Shown here: positions 32,067-39,517 of the stretch, in pieces
Layout: each line of letters starts with the position of its first letter
Position numbering within the stretch: position 1 is the first letter of the stretch
Source of the DNA: Alphaproteobacteria bacterium
Lineage (GTDB): Bacteria > Pseudomonadota > Alphaproteobacteria > Rs-D84
Assembly: GCA_017630405.1 (NCBI GenBank)
Contig: JAGBVH010000024.1
Coordinates: forward strand, 95,638-140,198
Direction: 5' to 3'
DNA: 44,561 nucleotides
Position numbers and translations under genes: made by a program
Notes under the pieces: model-generated
The model's database searches: none
The model's input: only the letters and a program-made list of their open reading frames with translations
What the model was told of the DNA's origin: nothing

Positions 32067-33539
32067 ATGAATAAACCAGTTGTTTTATGTATTATGGACG
32101 GTGTTGGTATCAACGCGGACCAAGTGCACAATGCTGTTGCGCAGGCAAATATGCCGTTTTTTGATATGCTGCTAGAAAAATATCCGCATTCAAGATTGGA
32201 TGCCAGCGGTGTTGCTGTTGGTTTGCCTGAGGGAACAATGGGGAATTCCGAGGTTGGGCATATCACAATGGGCGCGGGGCGTGTCGTTAATCAGTTTTTG
32301 CGCCGCTTTCAGTTGGAGAATTGGGATAAAAATGCGCCTTTACAGGATTTTATTAAATCGGTCAAGGATTCTGCCGGTGTTGTGCATATGGCGGGATTGA
32401 TGTCTGATGGGCGCGTACATTCTGATATCAACGATATGCTGACAATCGCCCAGTATGTGATTGCGGCTGGTTTGCGTGTATGTATTCATTTTATCGCTGA
32501 TGGTCGTGATACCCCGCCACAGTCCGCTATGAAATACATAGAATTGATAAAAGGTAAATTGTCGGATGCGTTTGCGCGTGGTGATGCGTTTTTTGGTACA
32601 TTGACCGGTCGTTATTGGGCGATGGACCGTAATCAGAATCTGGACAGAACAAAATTAGCTTTTGATGCGATTGCGTGTGCGAAATCAGAATATCATGCGG
32701 ACAGCATAGAAGATGCGCTTAATGCCGCATATGCGCGTGGTGAATTCGATGAATTTATCAAGCCGACAGTGATTAGTGGCGATTTGCCGATAACTTCCAA
32801 TGATGGGTTCTTGTTTGGGAATTATCGCAGTGATCGTGCGCGCCAGATTATGCGTGCGATTTTGACTACTGGGGCAAAAGTATTGTGTTTTTCACAGTAT
32901 GGCGAAGGATTAAATGAACTGTGCCCTGCTTTGTTGTCTGATGTCGCCATAGAAAATACTTTGGGCGATGTTTTGGCGGCAAATCATATGTTGCAGTTGC
33001 GTATTGCCGAGACAGAAAAATACAATCATGTGACATACTTCTTTGATGCGGAACGCAATATCGATTTTGACGGCGGGAAAAAGGTTTTAATACCGTCACC
33101 AGATGTAGCAACCTTCGATATGAAACCAGAAATGTCGGCGGTTGAGATTACAGATGCATTATTGCCGCTGTTGGGACAGTATGATGTTATTATATTGAAC
33201 TTTGCCAATGGTGATATGGTTGGACATACTGGTAATGAAGATGCGGCTGTGCGCGCAATGGAGGTTTTGGATGCGCAGTTGGCGCGTATAGTGCCGGCTG
33301 TAATGGATTTGGGCGGCGTGGTTTTGATAACTGCCGACCATGGAAATGCGGAAAAAATGTGGGATGACAAGAATAATGGACCATGGACTGCACATACAAC
33401 TAATCCTGTGAATTTTATTGTCGTTTCTGATGACAATGTTTCGGTTCGTGATGGTGGTTTGGCTGATATTGCGCCAACAATATTAAAGATTCTTGGAATC
33501 AAACAGCCGTCTGATATGACTGGAAAGTCTTTGATATAA
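32067..33539 (+). CDS. gpmI: Cofactor-independent phosphoglycerate mutase
   Basis: Glycolytic enzyme interconverting 3- and 2-phosphoglycerate with two metal ions. The 490-residue product shows the metal-binding CIMDGVGIN start, the catalytic serine S61 in TMGNSEVGHITMGAGRV, the HFIADGRDTPP motif, the GRYWAMDRNQNLDR segment, FGNYRSDRARQI, and the C-terminal phosphatase-like half with NFANGDMVGHTG and TADHGNAE carrying the remaining metal ligands. Length is slightly below the usual 510. GAGGAAAAG precedes the start. It has its own promoter, divergent from the XRE regulator. Confidence 0.97.
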   Translation: MNKPVVLCIMDGVGINADQVHNAVAQANMPFFDMLLEKYPHSRLDASGVAVGLPEGTMGNSEVGHITMGAGRVVNQFLRRFQLENWDKNAPLQDFIKSVKDSAGVVHMAGLMSDGRVHSDINDMLTIAQYVIAAGLRVCIHFIADGRDTPPQSAMKYIELIKGKLSDAFARGDAFFGTLTGRYWAMDRNQNLDRTKLAFDAIACAKSEYHADSIEDALNAAYARGEFDEFIKPTVISGDLPITSNDGFLFGNYRSDRARQIMRAILTTGAKVLCFSQYGEGLNELCPALLSDVAIENTLGDVLAANHMLQLRIAETEKYNHVTYFFDAERNIDFDGGKKVLIPSPDVATFDMKPEMSAVEITDALLPLLGQYDVIILNFANGDMVGHTGNEDAAVRAMEVLDAQLARIVPAVMDLGGVVLITADHGNAEKMWDDKNNGPWTAHTTNPVNFIVVSDDNVSVRDGGLADIAPTILKILGIKQPSDMTGKSLI

Positions 33540-33542
33540 AAA

Positions 33543-33567
33543 ATCCGCCAGTTGGCGGATTATTTTT
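33543..33567. terminator. Terminator between gpmI and tadA
   Basis: ATCCGCC / GGCGGAT stem, AGTT loop, followed by a T run on the plus strand and AT-rich sequence on the other. The stop codon of tadA abuts the stem. Confidence 0.8.
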
Positions 33568-34006
33568 TTCGGCGCAACACAAAGAAGTCGCGCAGTAATT
33601 GTGCGGATTCGTCCGCAAATTCAGAAATTTGATAAACTGCTGGTTTCCACAGGTGCTTGTCTGTTTCATATATGCGTGCGTTGGATGTTATGCCCCCGCC
33701 CTTTTCATCTGTGGCTGCAAAGTATATGTTGTTGATGCGCGCAAAAGATATCGCTGTGGCGCACATGGCGCAAGGTTCAAGCGAAACATATATGTCGCAG
33801 TTGTCCAAGAATTTTGTGCCTAGTTTTTTACAGGCGCGATTTATGGCGACAATTTCAGCGTGCAGGGTTGGGTTCTTTTTAAGTTGAACCTGATTTTCGC
33901 CACGTGCGATTATTTTACCATTTTGAACAATGACTGCCCCAATTGGCACATCATCGTGTGCGGCGGCGCGTTTGGCTAAAATTAATGCTTGTTTCATGTG
34001 CTTCAT
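33560..34006 (-). CDS. tadA: tRNA-specific adenosine deaminase TadA
   Basis: Converts A34 of tRNA-Arg(ACG) to inosine. The zinc and catalytic residues are visible: H49 and E51 in TLHAEIVAI and C79/C82 in EPCAMC. The substrate-binding VPIGAVIV strand and the FARINNIYFAATDEKGGG region follow the family. Length 148 is typical. The start at 34006 (or ATG at 33997) lies only 17 bases from the divergent rsmD start, so the two genes share a very short control region. Guanine or cytosine deaminase relatives are less likely given the tight TadA match. Confidence 0.94.
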   Translation of the reverse strand: MKHMKQALILAKRAAAHDDVPIGAVIVQNGKIIARGENQVQLKKNPTLHAEIVAINRACKKLGTKFLDNCDIYVSLEPCAMCATAISFARINNIYFAATDEKGGGITSNARIYETDKHLWKPAVYQISEFADESAQLLRDFFVLRRKK

Positions 34007-34023
34007 GTTGTATAGTTTATAAC

Positions 34024-34584
34024 ATGGAATCTAAATTGCAAATTATTTCAGGAATGTTTCGTGGTCGGCGTCTGAATTTGCCACCTGATGCACGCCCAAC
34101 CCAGAATATGGCGCGAATTGCCTTGTTTAATATGCTGGAAAGTGGGATTATTGATGCGGGTGCGCCTATGGTTATTTGGGATGCGTTTGCGGGCAGCGGT
34201 TCGTTGGGACTGGAATGTTTATCACGCTATCCACAGGCCAAGGTTTTATTCAGTGATACCGCATACAGTTCTATCAGCACTGTTCGCAAGAACTTATCTG
34301 TGTTGTCGATTGGTGCGCGTGCGGATACTTATCAGGGCGATGCAATCGCGGCGATTCCGCGCTTTGCCGAGATGTCCGATATAATATTTGTGGACCCGCC
34401 CTATCCTATGGCAACTTTGGGTGTTTCTTTTGTAAAAGGATTGTCGCGGGTGGCACACAAAGGGACGATTGTCGTATGGGAACAAGAGGCCAGTAATTTT
34501 GTTGCGCCAAATTCTGAAAAATGGGCGATTTTACGTGATAAAGTCTATGGGCGCGCTCGTTTTCTGATTTTGCAAAAAATATAA
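34024..34584 (+). CDS. rsmD: 16S rRNA guanine-N2 (G966) methyltransferase RsmD
   Basis: Methylates a guanine of 16S rRNA in the small subunit. The 186-residue product has the N-terminal ISGMFRGRRL segment, PTQNMARIALFNML, the SAM-binding loop WDAFAGSGSLGLE, and the catalytic VDPPYP motif (residues 123-128). The frame is open upstream to 33943, but the ATG at 34024 matches the family start and leaves room for the divergent tadA. coaD, its frequent neighbour, is not present. Confidence 0.95.
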   Translation: MESKLQIISGMFRGRRLNLPPDARPTQNMARIALFNMLESGIIDAGAPMVIWDAFAGSGSLGLECLSRYPQAKVLFSDTAYSSISTVRKNLSVLSIGARADTYQGDAIAAIPRFAEMSDIIFVDPPYPMATLGVSFVKGLSRVAHKGTIVVWEQEASNFVAPNSEKWAILRDKVYGRARFLILQKI

Positions 34585-34633
34585 GAATTTTTTTCTAGCT
34601 TTTTATTTCTCGCTTTTTTGAGAACCCGAATTT

Positions 34634-34642
34634 TGGTATAAT
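34634..34642 (+). promoter_or_regulatory. Extended -10 promoter of surface module 1
   Basis: TG-G-TATAAT (TG at 34634, TATAAT at 34637-34642) with no good -35 box. The same layout occurs before module 2. Confidence 0.5.
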
Positions 34643-34730
34643 ATAGAAGATACTATAGTAGGTAAATAATGGTCTGATGCGCGCGCATTGGGCTGTTTTT
34701 GGGATGCCTGTTCGGGCAGAAGGGAGTTTT

Positions 34731-34928
34731 ATGAAGCACTTGGTGCTGCTTGTTTGCGTACTGATGGCTGGAACTGCATATGCGGATCTGGCGTCTGTTT
34801 CGTATGTCTCTAAGGCCACAGAAACAAGCGTAAAGACATCAGCAGAAACAAAACAGACTATGGCGGGTGAATATACTGTTTCGGGTGCTTTGTATGTGCC
34901 AACGCCGCCGTTGCCACCGATGGATTAG
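34731..34928 (+). CDS. Small exported protein of surface module 1
   Basis: A 65-residue protein with a signal peptide (HLVLLVCVLMAGTAYA) and a mature part of about 47 residues: a polar, Thr/Ser/Lys-rich stretch (VSKATETSVKTSAETKQ), a GEYTVSGALYV strand and a Pro-rich end (PTPPLPPMD). AGGGAG precedes the ATG at 34731; the longer frame from 34677 adds nothing family-like. It is clearly a paralogue of the gene at 36706, which shares the SVSYVS start, the YTVSG strand and the PTPPLP tail. It ends four bases before the large repeat protein, implying co-translation. Function unknown; a surface subunit or partner of that protein is a guess. Confidence 0.8.
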   Translation: MKHLVLLVCVLMAGTAYADLASVSYVSKATETSVKTSAETKQTMAGEYTVSGALYVPTPPLPPMD

Positions 34929-34932
34929 TGCT

Positions 34933-36564
34933 ATGAAATGGGTGTTGGGGATAATCTTTGGTGTGCTTTGTTCTTTTTCCGCATATGCGGGGTTGGCGGT
35001 TAATGTTGATTATATTCACAGTTTAATTCAACGAAAGTGGGATGTTACAGTGCCGTTGAATGATGCGCTGACTGATACAAGTATGGTCGCAAATATGGAG
35101 TATCTGTTGCGGGCGGTGGATGTTGCGAATTACAAGTTAAACGGTTGGGTGACGACCAACTATGCCGAAAGTGAATATGCTACAAATGCTGCGGCGGATA
35201 CTGTGGCGACACAGTTGGCGGTTGATAACTTGATTAAATTTATTGGGTTCCCCTTTTCCTTGACCACAACCGATACAACAGAGTATTTCCAGTTTACAAT
35301 GTCGGCCAAGGGGACATTTTATGTAAATTGGGGCGATGGAAACGAAGAAGTTATCGAACGATCGGATACAAATGAAACAACATACGAACATACATATGCG
35401 ACCGCGGGTGAGTATAAAATTGAACTGGATGGCAAGGCAACCGCATACAGTAATGGCAGTACGACACCAGCAATCAGTTTTAATAACAATCAAAATGTCG
35501 CAAAAATTAGTGGCAGTTTGGGGATAATTTTCCCAACGCTGGCCAATGGTACCCAGCCAAAGTTTTATTATACTTTTGGGAATCTGCCAAACCTTGGTGG
35601 TGCGATACCACCTTCGTTGTTTACTGGCATAAATGGTAAACCAACCAAAAATATGTTTTATGGTACATTTTTTGGCGCGAGTAATTTAACTGGTCAAATA
35701 CCAGAAAAATTGTTTGCTGGCATCAAGGGCGACCCTATGGAGGGGCTGTTTTATCGTACATTTGAAAATTGCTCGGGGCTGGGTGGCGATATTCCGGCGG
35801 GATTGTTTGCGGGATTGGATGGTGCGCCAGCTCGCGATATGTTTCATGCGACATTTTCTGGTTGTGTGGGGTTGACTGGTTTTGGCGGGGCATTGTTTGC
35901 CGGTATTTCTGGCGCGCCGGCCCAACGTATGTATAATGCGACTTTTTCGGGGTGTTCTGGATTAACAGGAAGTATCCCAAGTGGCTTGTTTGGTGTGTTT
36001 AATGGTGTGGCCCAGGAATTGATGTTTGGGAATACTTTTTATTCATGTTCAGGTTTGACGGGTGGGATTCCGGCGAATTTATTTGCGGGTGTTACGGGGC
36101 AGCCCGCCAAGCGTATGTTTGAAGGTACTTTTAATATGTGTTCAGGCTTGACGGAAAGTATCCCTGCGGATTTGTTTGCGGGATTGGATGGGACTCCAAT
36201 GGAAAAAATGTTTTATAATACCTTTGCAGGGTGCAGTAGTTTGTCTGGTGATGTGCCAAGCGGTCTGTTTGCAAATATTTCTGGTGCAGTTGCACCCCAG
36301 ATGTTCGCCAGAACTTTTTATAACTGCAGCAGTTTGACCGGAATCCAAGATGGCGTGTTTGGCGCGTTGACTGGCGGGGCGCAGAATCAGATGTTTATGG
36401 AAATGTTTTATCGTAATTACGCATTGCGTGGGCCGTCGGCCAGAATTGGCGGGCAATATTTGTATGAAATATGGCCGGACGCAACAAGTTCGCATGTGGG
36501 CAAGATGTATTCTGATGATACAGGTTTGTCTGATTGGATATCAATTCCAAGTGCTTGGAAGTAA
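34933..36564 (+). CDS. Exported WGDG/LF-repeat surface protein, module 1
   Basis: A 543-residue protein with a signal peptide (VLGIIFGVLCSFSAYA). The mature start (about 20-120) contains VDYIHSLIQ, VPLNDALTD and an AADTVAT motif. Next is a PKD-like strand pair with FYVNWGDG (near residue 132) and YEHTYATAGEYKIEL, then the conserved GSLGIIFPTLANG linker. Nine repeats of about 31 residues follow (bases 35587-36414), each like CSGLTGGIPANLFAGVTG then MFEGTF, and the protein closes with GGQYLYEIWP and SIPSAWK. The repeats resemble BspA-type leucine-rich repeats in spacing but not exactly. No membrane anchor or sorting tail is seen. Likely a cell-surface or secreted binding protein; ligand unknown. 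Confidence 0.82.
   Translation: MKWVLGIIFGVLCSFSAYAGLAVNVDYIHSLIQRKWDVTVPLNDALTDTSMVANMEYLLRAVDVANYKLNGWVTTNYAESEYATNAAADTVATQLAVDNLIKFIGFPFSLTTTDTTEYFQFTMSAKGTFYVNWGDGNEEVIERSDTNETTYEHTYATAGEYKIELDGKATAYSNGSTTPAISFNNNQNVAKISGSLGIIFPTLANGTQPKFYYTFGNLPNLGGAIPPSLFTGINGKPTKNMFYGTFFGASNLTGQIPEKLFAGIKGDPMEGLFYRTFENCSGLGGDIPAGLFAGLDGAPARDMFHATFSGCVGLTGFGGALFAGISGAPAQRMYNATFSGCSGLTGSIPSGLFGVFNGVAQELMFGNTFYSCSGLTGGIPANLFAGVTGQPAKRMFEGTFNMCSGLTESIPADLFAGLDGTPMEKMFYNTFAGCSSLSGDVPSGLFANISGAVAPQMFARTFYNCSSLTGIQDGVFGALTGGAQNQMFMEMFYRNYALRGPSARIGGQYLYEIWPDATSSHVGKMYSDDTGLSDWISIPSAWK
35587..36414 (+). repeat. Nine tandem 31-residue LF repeats
   Basis: Coding tandem array of about 92-93 bases per unit, consensus C-S-G-L-T-G-x-I-P-x-x-L-F-A-G-x-x-G-x-P-x-x-x-M-F-x-x-T-F-x-x. 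The units differ enough in DNA to be old. Confidence 0.85.
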
Positions 36565-36610
36565 TTTTTTGCCGATTTGATTCTTTTGGCTTTTTCTGAA
36601 GTTCGATTTT

Positions 36611-36619
36611 TGATACAAT
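36611..36619 (+). promoter_or_regulatory. Extended -10 promoter of surface module 2
   Basis: TG-A-TACAAT (TG at 36611, TACAAT at 36614-36619). The flanking sequence (TTCGATTTTTGATACAATA) aligns with the module 1 promoter region, so the promoter was probably duplicated with the genes. Confidence 0.5.
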
Positions 36620-36705
36620 AAAAGAGATAGAATATATGGGGATGTGCACTAATTTATTGATTGTGCGATGTTTTTGTGGCGCAACGATTTGGTGCAAGAG
36701 GGATC

Positions 36706-36945
36706 ATGAAGTATATAGTGCTGATAGTTTTTGTCTTATTGACGGGAAACGCGTTTGCGAACGTGGCTTCTGTGTCATATGTCAGCCAAGCTACCCAGAC
36801 CAAGGTGGATACGGCTGCGGACACTGTTCAGACATTGCAGGGTGATTACACTGTGTCGGGGTCAGTTGTTGTGACCGGATCGTTTACGGTGACGGGGGCA
36901 TTCAAGGTTCCAACCCCGCCATTACCAAACCCAAATGCGGACTAG
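36706..36945 (+). CDS. Small exported protein of surface module 2
   Basis: A 79-residue paralogue of the gene at 34731. Signal peptide YIVLIVFVLLTGNAFA; mature part with SVSYVSQATQTKVDTAADT, a duplicated beta-strand stretch (YTVSGSVVVTGSFTVTGAF) that is one or two strands longer than in module 1, and the same Pro-rich tail (VPTPPLPNPNAD). The ATG at 36706 has AGAGGGA upstream. It is followed after six bases by its large repeat-protein partner. Its strand count differing between paralogues suggests repeat gain or loss. Confidence 0.8.
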   Translation: MKYIVLIVFVLLTGNAFANVASVSYVSQATQTKVDTAADTVQTLQGDYTVSGSVVVTGSFTVTGAFKVPTPPLPNPNAD

Positions 36946-36951
36946 TATTGG

Positions 36952-38226
36952 ATGTTGAAACGAATCGTATGCTTTTTGTTGGGCTTGTTTATGTTTGGGG
37001 CAAATGCAGCCGAGTTGGTCACGGTTCGTTATATTCATGAATTGCTGGAACATAATTATGGTGTGTATGTTCCGGTTAATGATACCCTTACTGATACGGA
37101 CTTAGATACGCCAGCAAATATGGAGTACTTGCTGTATATTGTGGATTTGGCCAATGAGTTTATCCGCGGAACCCCGACTGCGTATAGTTCGACCGTTTAT
37201 GCGACGGATGATGCGGCCGATACTGTTGCAACTATTCAGGCATTTGATACATTGCTGGAAGAAGTTGAGGTTTTGGATCATGAATATCCATTTGAAATTA
37301 CGGTAAGTGGTGGAAACTTTTCGTTTACGATGTCGGCCCAAGGGGAATTTTATATCGATTGGGGCGACGGCAGCGAAGAACAAATAATTACTAAGTCAGA
37401 TACAAATAATACAACCTATTCGCATTCCTTTTCTGGTGAGGGTCCTTATTCAGTTCGTTTTGGGGGATTGGCTACGGATTACAATGATGATGTCACTACT
37501 GCGGCAATCAGTTTTTATGATAATTCGACTATTTCTACTATTCAGGGGAATTTAAGCATAATATTTCCAACTTTGCCTGATGGTAAAAATCCGCGTTTTT
37601 ATCAGTCCTTTGCTGAAATGTCTGTAACTGGGGCAATACCGGCGAATTTGTTCATTGATTTGGTGGGGGCGCCGGTTGAAAATATGTTTTACAGAACTTT
37701 TTATGGCAGTAGTGGTTTTCGTGGTGCAATACCAGAGAGTTTATTTGGAACAATGACTGGTGCGCCCGCCCCGGGGATGTTCTATGAAACTTTTCGTGGT
37801 GTAACGCAGTTAACGGGTTCCGTTCCTGTGAAGTTGTTTTCTAGTATTACAGGTGCGCCCGCGGAAAATATGTTTTATGGAACGTTTTATGGGTGCTCGA
37901 AAATGCGCGGTGAAATTCCATCTGGACTGTTTGCGGGGATTTCTGGTGCGCCTGCCCCTGGGATGTTTGATCAAACATTTGCCAACTGTAGTAAAATTAG
38001 TTCGATTGGCGAAGGCGTCTTTGGCAATCTGTCTGGTGATGCGCAGAATAATATGTTTTACAGAACTTTTTATGGTAATAAAAAAATGACAGGTTATTCC
38101 CCAAAGATAAACGGAAAATATTTGTATGAAATTTGGCCGAGTGCCACGACAGCACAGGTTGGTGGTATGTTCGGCAGTTGTAATAAAATATCTGACTATC
38201 GCTCTATGCCAAGTGCTTGGCGGTAA
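36952..38226 (+). CDS. Exported WGDG/LF-repeat surface protein, module 2
   Basis: A 424-residue paralogue of the protein at 34933. Signal peptide RIVCFLLGLFMFGANA; mature start VTVRYIHELLEH, VPVNDTLTD and the AADTVAT motif align with module 1. The PKD-like part has FYIDWGDGSEEQ and YSHSF, followed by LSIIFPTLPDG, then five LF repeats (bases about 37612-38076, for example GEIPSGLFAGISGAPAPGMF), and the same closing cap (NGKYLYEIWP, SMPSAWR). It has four fewer repeats than module 1, accounting for its shorter length. No clear ribosome binding site; translation is probably coupled to the small gene six bases upstream. Confidence 0.82.
   Translation: MLKRIVCFLLGLFMFGANAAELVTVRYIHELLEHNYGVYVPVNDTLTDTDLDTPANMEYLLYIVDLANEFIRGTPTAYSSTVYATDDAADTVATIQAFDTLLEEVEVLDHEYPFEITVSGGNFSFTMSAQGEFYIDWGDGSEEQIITKSDTNNTTYSHSFSGEGPYSVRFGGLATDYNDDVTTAAISFYDNSTISTIQGNLSIIFPTLPDGKNPRFYQSFAEMSVTGAIPANLFIDLVGAPVENMFYRTFYGSSGFRGAIPESLFGTMTGAPAPGMFYETFRGVTQLTGSVPVKLFSSITGAPAENMFYGTFYGCSKMRGEIPSGLFAGISGAPAPGMFDQTFANCSKISSIGEGVFGNLSGDAQNNMFYRTFYGNKKMTGYSPKINGKYLYEIWPSATTAQVGGMFGSCNKISDYRSMPSAWR
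37612..38076 (+). repeat. Five tandem LF repeats
   Basis: Coding tandem array of about 93 bases per unit, same consensus as module 1 with G-A-P-A-x-x-M-F in most units. Confidence 0.8.
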
Positions 38227-38278
38227 CTATTAAAAAACACTTGATTTTTTATGGCTTTTAGATAATAATATCCCGCGC

Positions 38279-38298
38279 GCAGCACCCTTGGAGGCTGC
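38279..38298 (+). promoter_or_regulatory. rplY: Stem-loop in the rplY leader
   Basis: GCAGC and GCTGC arms around a ten-base loop, about 36 bases before the rplY start. A possible promoter (TTGATT with TAATAA or similar) lies some 20 bases upstream. rplY is autoregulated in E. coli; whether this leader does the same is unknown. Confidence 0.3.
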
Positions 38299-38334
38299 CG
38301 AATATAAACAAACATGCTATAAAAGGATAAAAAA

Positions 38335-38955
38335 ATGGCAATTAACTTAAACGCAGAAATTCGCAACGTTGCTGGCAAGGGGGCCGCACGTAGCATCCGC
38401 AATAACAAAAACATCCCTGCTGTTATTTACGGGGAAAAGAAATCCCCTGTTGCAATCGAATTGAACGGTCGTGAATTCGAAATGCTGTTGAAAACACCAG
38501 GTTTGCGGACTAAATTGTTCCAAATCAAAACAAGCGAAGGTACAGAAGACGCAATGTTGATGGATATTCAGTATCACCCAGTTTCTGATGCTGTTATTCA
38601 CGCAGACTTTAAACGCATCGATGTTAAAAAGCCTGTTAATGTTGTTGTACCGGTCGAAGTTATCAATGTTGAAACTTCTAAGGGCTTGAAATTGGGCGGT
38701 ACATTGAACTTTGCAGTACGTAAAGTTGCATTGCGCGCTTTGATTGACGCAGTTCCAGAAAAAATCACAATCGATTTGGCAAATATGACAATCGGTGATG
38801 TGGTTCACGGTTCTGACTTGGTATTGCCAGCAGGCGTTGAACTGGGCCTGCATCAGGCTGAATTGGCGTTCGCTATTATTGGTGGTAAAATGCCAATGGA
38901 AGAAGATGAAAAAGCCAAGGCCGCAGCAATGGCAGCAGCCGCCGCGAAAAAATAA
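38335..38955 (+). CDS. rplY: 50S ribosomal protein L25 (long CTC form)
   Basis: Binds 5S rRNA in the large subunit. The 206-residue protein has the N-terminal L25 domain (RNVAGKGAARSIRNNKNIPA, VIYGEKKSPVAIELN, then MDIQYHPVSDAVIHADF) and the second CTC beta domain (VVVPVEVINVE, LGGTLNFAVRKVALRA, GDVVHGSDLVLPAGVEL), ending in an Ala/Lys-rich tail. AAAGGA precedes the ATG. pth, its usual downstream neighbour in alphaproteobacteria, is missing; rnpB and a surface gene follow instead. Confidence 0.95.
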   Translation: MAINLNAEIRNVAGKGAARSIRNNKNIPAVIYGEKKSPVAIELNGREFEMLLKTPGLRTKLFQIKTSEGTEDAMLMDIQYHPVSDAVIHADFKRIDVKKPVNVVVPVEVINVETSKGLKLGGTLNFAVRKVALRALIDAVPEKITIDLANMTIGDVVHGSDLVLPAGVELGLHQAELAFAIIGGKMPMEEDEKAKAAAMAAAAAKK

Positions 38956-38959
38956 TAAT

Positions 38960-38986
38960 AAATCCGCTTCGGCGGATTTATTTTTT
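38960..38986 (+). terminator. rplY terminator
   Basis: AAATCCGC / GCGGATTT stem closed by a TTCG tetraloop, followed by ATTTTTTT. Confidence 0.9.
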
Positions 38987-39010
38987 TAAATTGAATATTC
39001 TGAATAATGA

Positions 39011-39037
39011 AAAAACACGCGCCCATGGGCGCGTGTT
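39011..39037 (-). terminator. rnpB terminator
   Basis: Near-perfect palindrome (arms AACACGCGCCC and GGGCGCGTGTT) followed by TTTT on the minus strand, immediately after the RNase P RNA. Confidence 0.85.
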
Positions 39038-39368
39038 ATCAGTAAAAGCGTATAAGCCGGATTCTGTTCTGCCCTGGCCCAGTGTCTTTTGGGAACCAAG
39101 CCAAGGTAGCGGACATGATTAATCTGCAATTTGTGTTACCACAATTGTCAAGCCTTCTACCCGCCCCCAACCTGGGACTCGTATAGGGGGCCTATTTGAA
39201 GTTGCTGCGCACAGAGATTGCCCGTTTCACTCGAATTTAATCGTTTACGTCACTGTTGCTCTAATCGTCGGGTCGCCCCGCCTGGTATATTAGCCAGTGT
39301 GCTGTCCCACGCAGTCCGGACTTTCCTCCGACCCGAGGGGCGGATCGGCCATGTCCTGCTCTTCTGAT
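39038..39368 (-). ncRNA. rnpB: RNase P RNA, type A
   Basis: Catalytic RNA that trims the 5' leader of tRNA precursors. Read on the minus strand it contains the universally conserved GGAGGAAAGTCCGGACT near the 5' end, GAAACGGGCAA-like core sequence (GTGAAACGGGCAATC), and near the 3' end CAGAACAGAATCCGGCTTA, the canonical closing segment. The ends were set by helix P1: ATCAG-A-AGAGC (from 39368) pairs with GCTTTTACTGAT (to 39038). The 331-base length is a little short for type A. The deduced start agrees with the position predicted from the promoter, and a strong hairpin terminator follows at once. Confidence 0.95.
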
Positions 39369-39374
39369 AGGGGT

Positions 39375-39402
39375 ATTCTAGCATTTTTTTATCAATTTTC
39401 AA
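39375..39402 (-). promoter_or_regulatory. rnpB: rnpB promoter
   Basis: Minus-strand TTGAAA (39397-39402), 16-base spacer, TAGAAT (39375-39380), giving a start near 39368. Confidence 0.75.
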
Positions 39403-39517
39403 GTTTTGCTGATCTTTGGAAAAGGTGTCAAAAAAAATTTTTTTAAAAATCAAGTCTTTTTTACTTGTGTGATGTGTGTTTTTTTTTCTATGATTACTAC
39501 AAAAGGGAAGGAAGAAA

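Noticed and set aside
34621..34730. Riboswitch or leader peptide before surface module 1
   Set aside because: There is a short GC-rich stem and an in-frame extension of the small gene, but nothing matches a riboswitch class I know and the extension is not conserved in module 2.
35587..36414. Possible CRISPR or DNA satellite array
   Set aside because: The periodicity is about 93 bases, in phase with the reading frame and visible as protein repeats; units are too diverged in DNA and have no spacer/repeat alternation.
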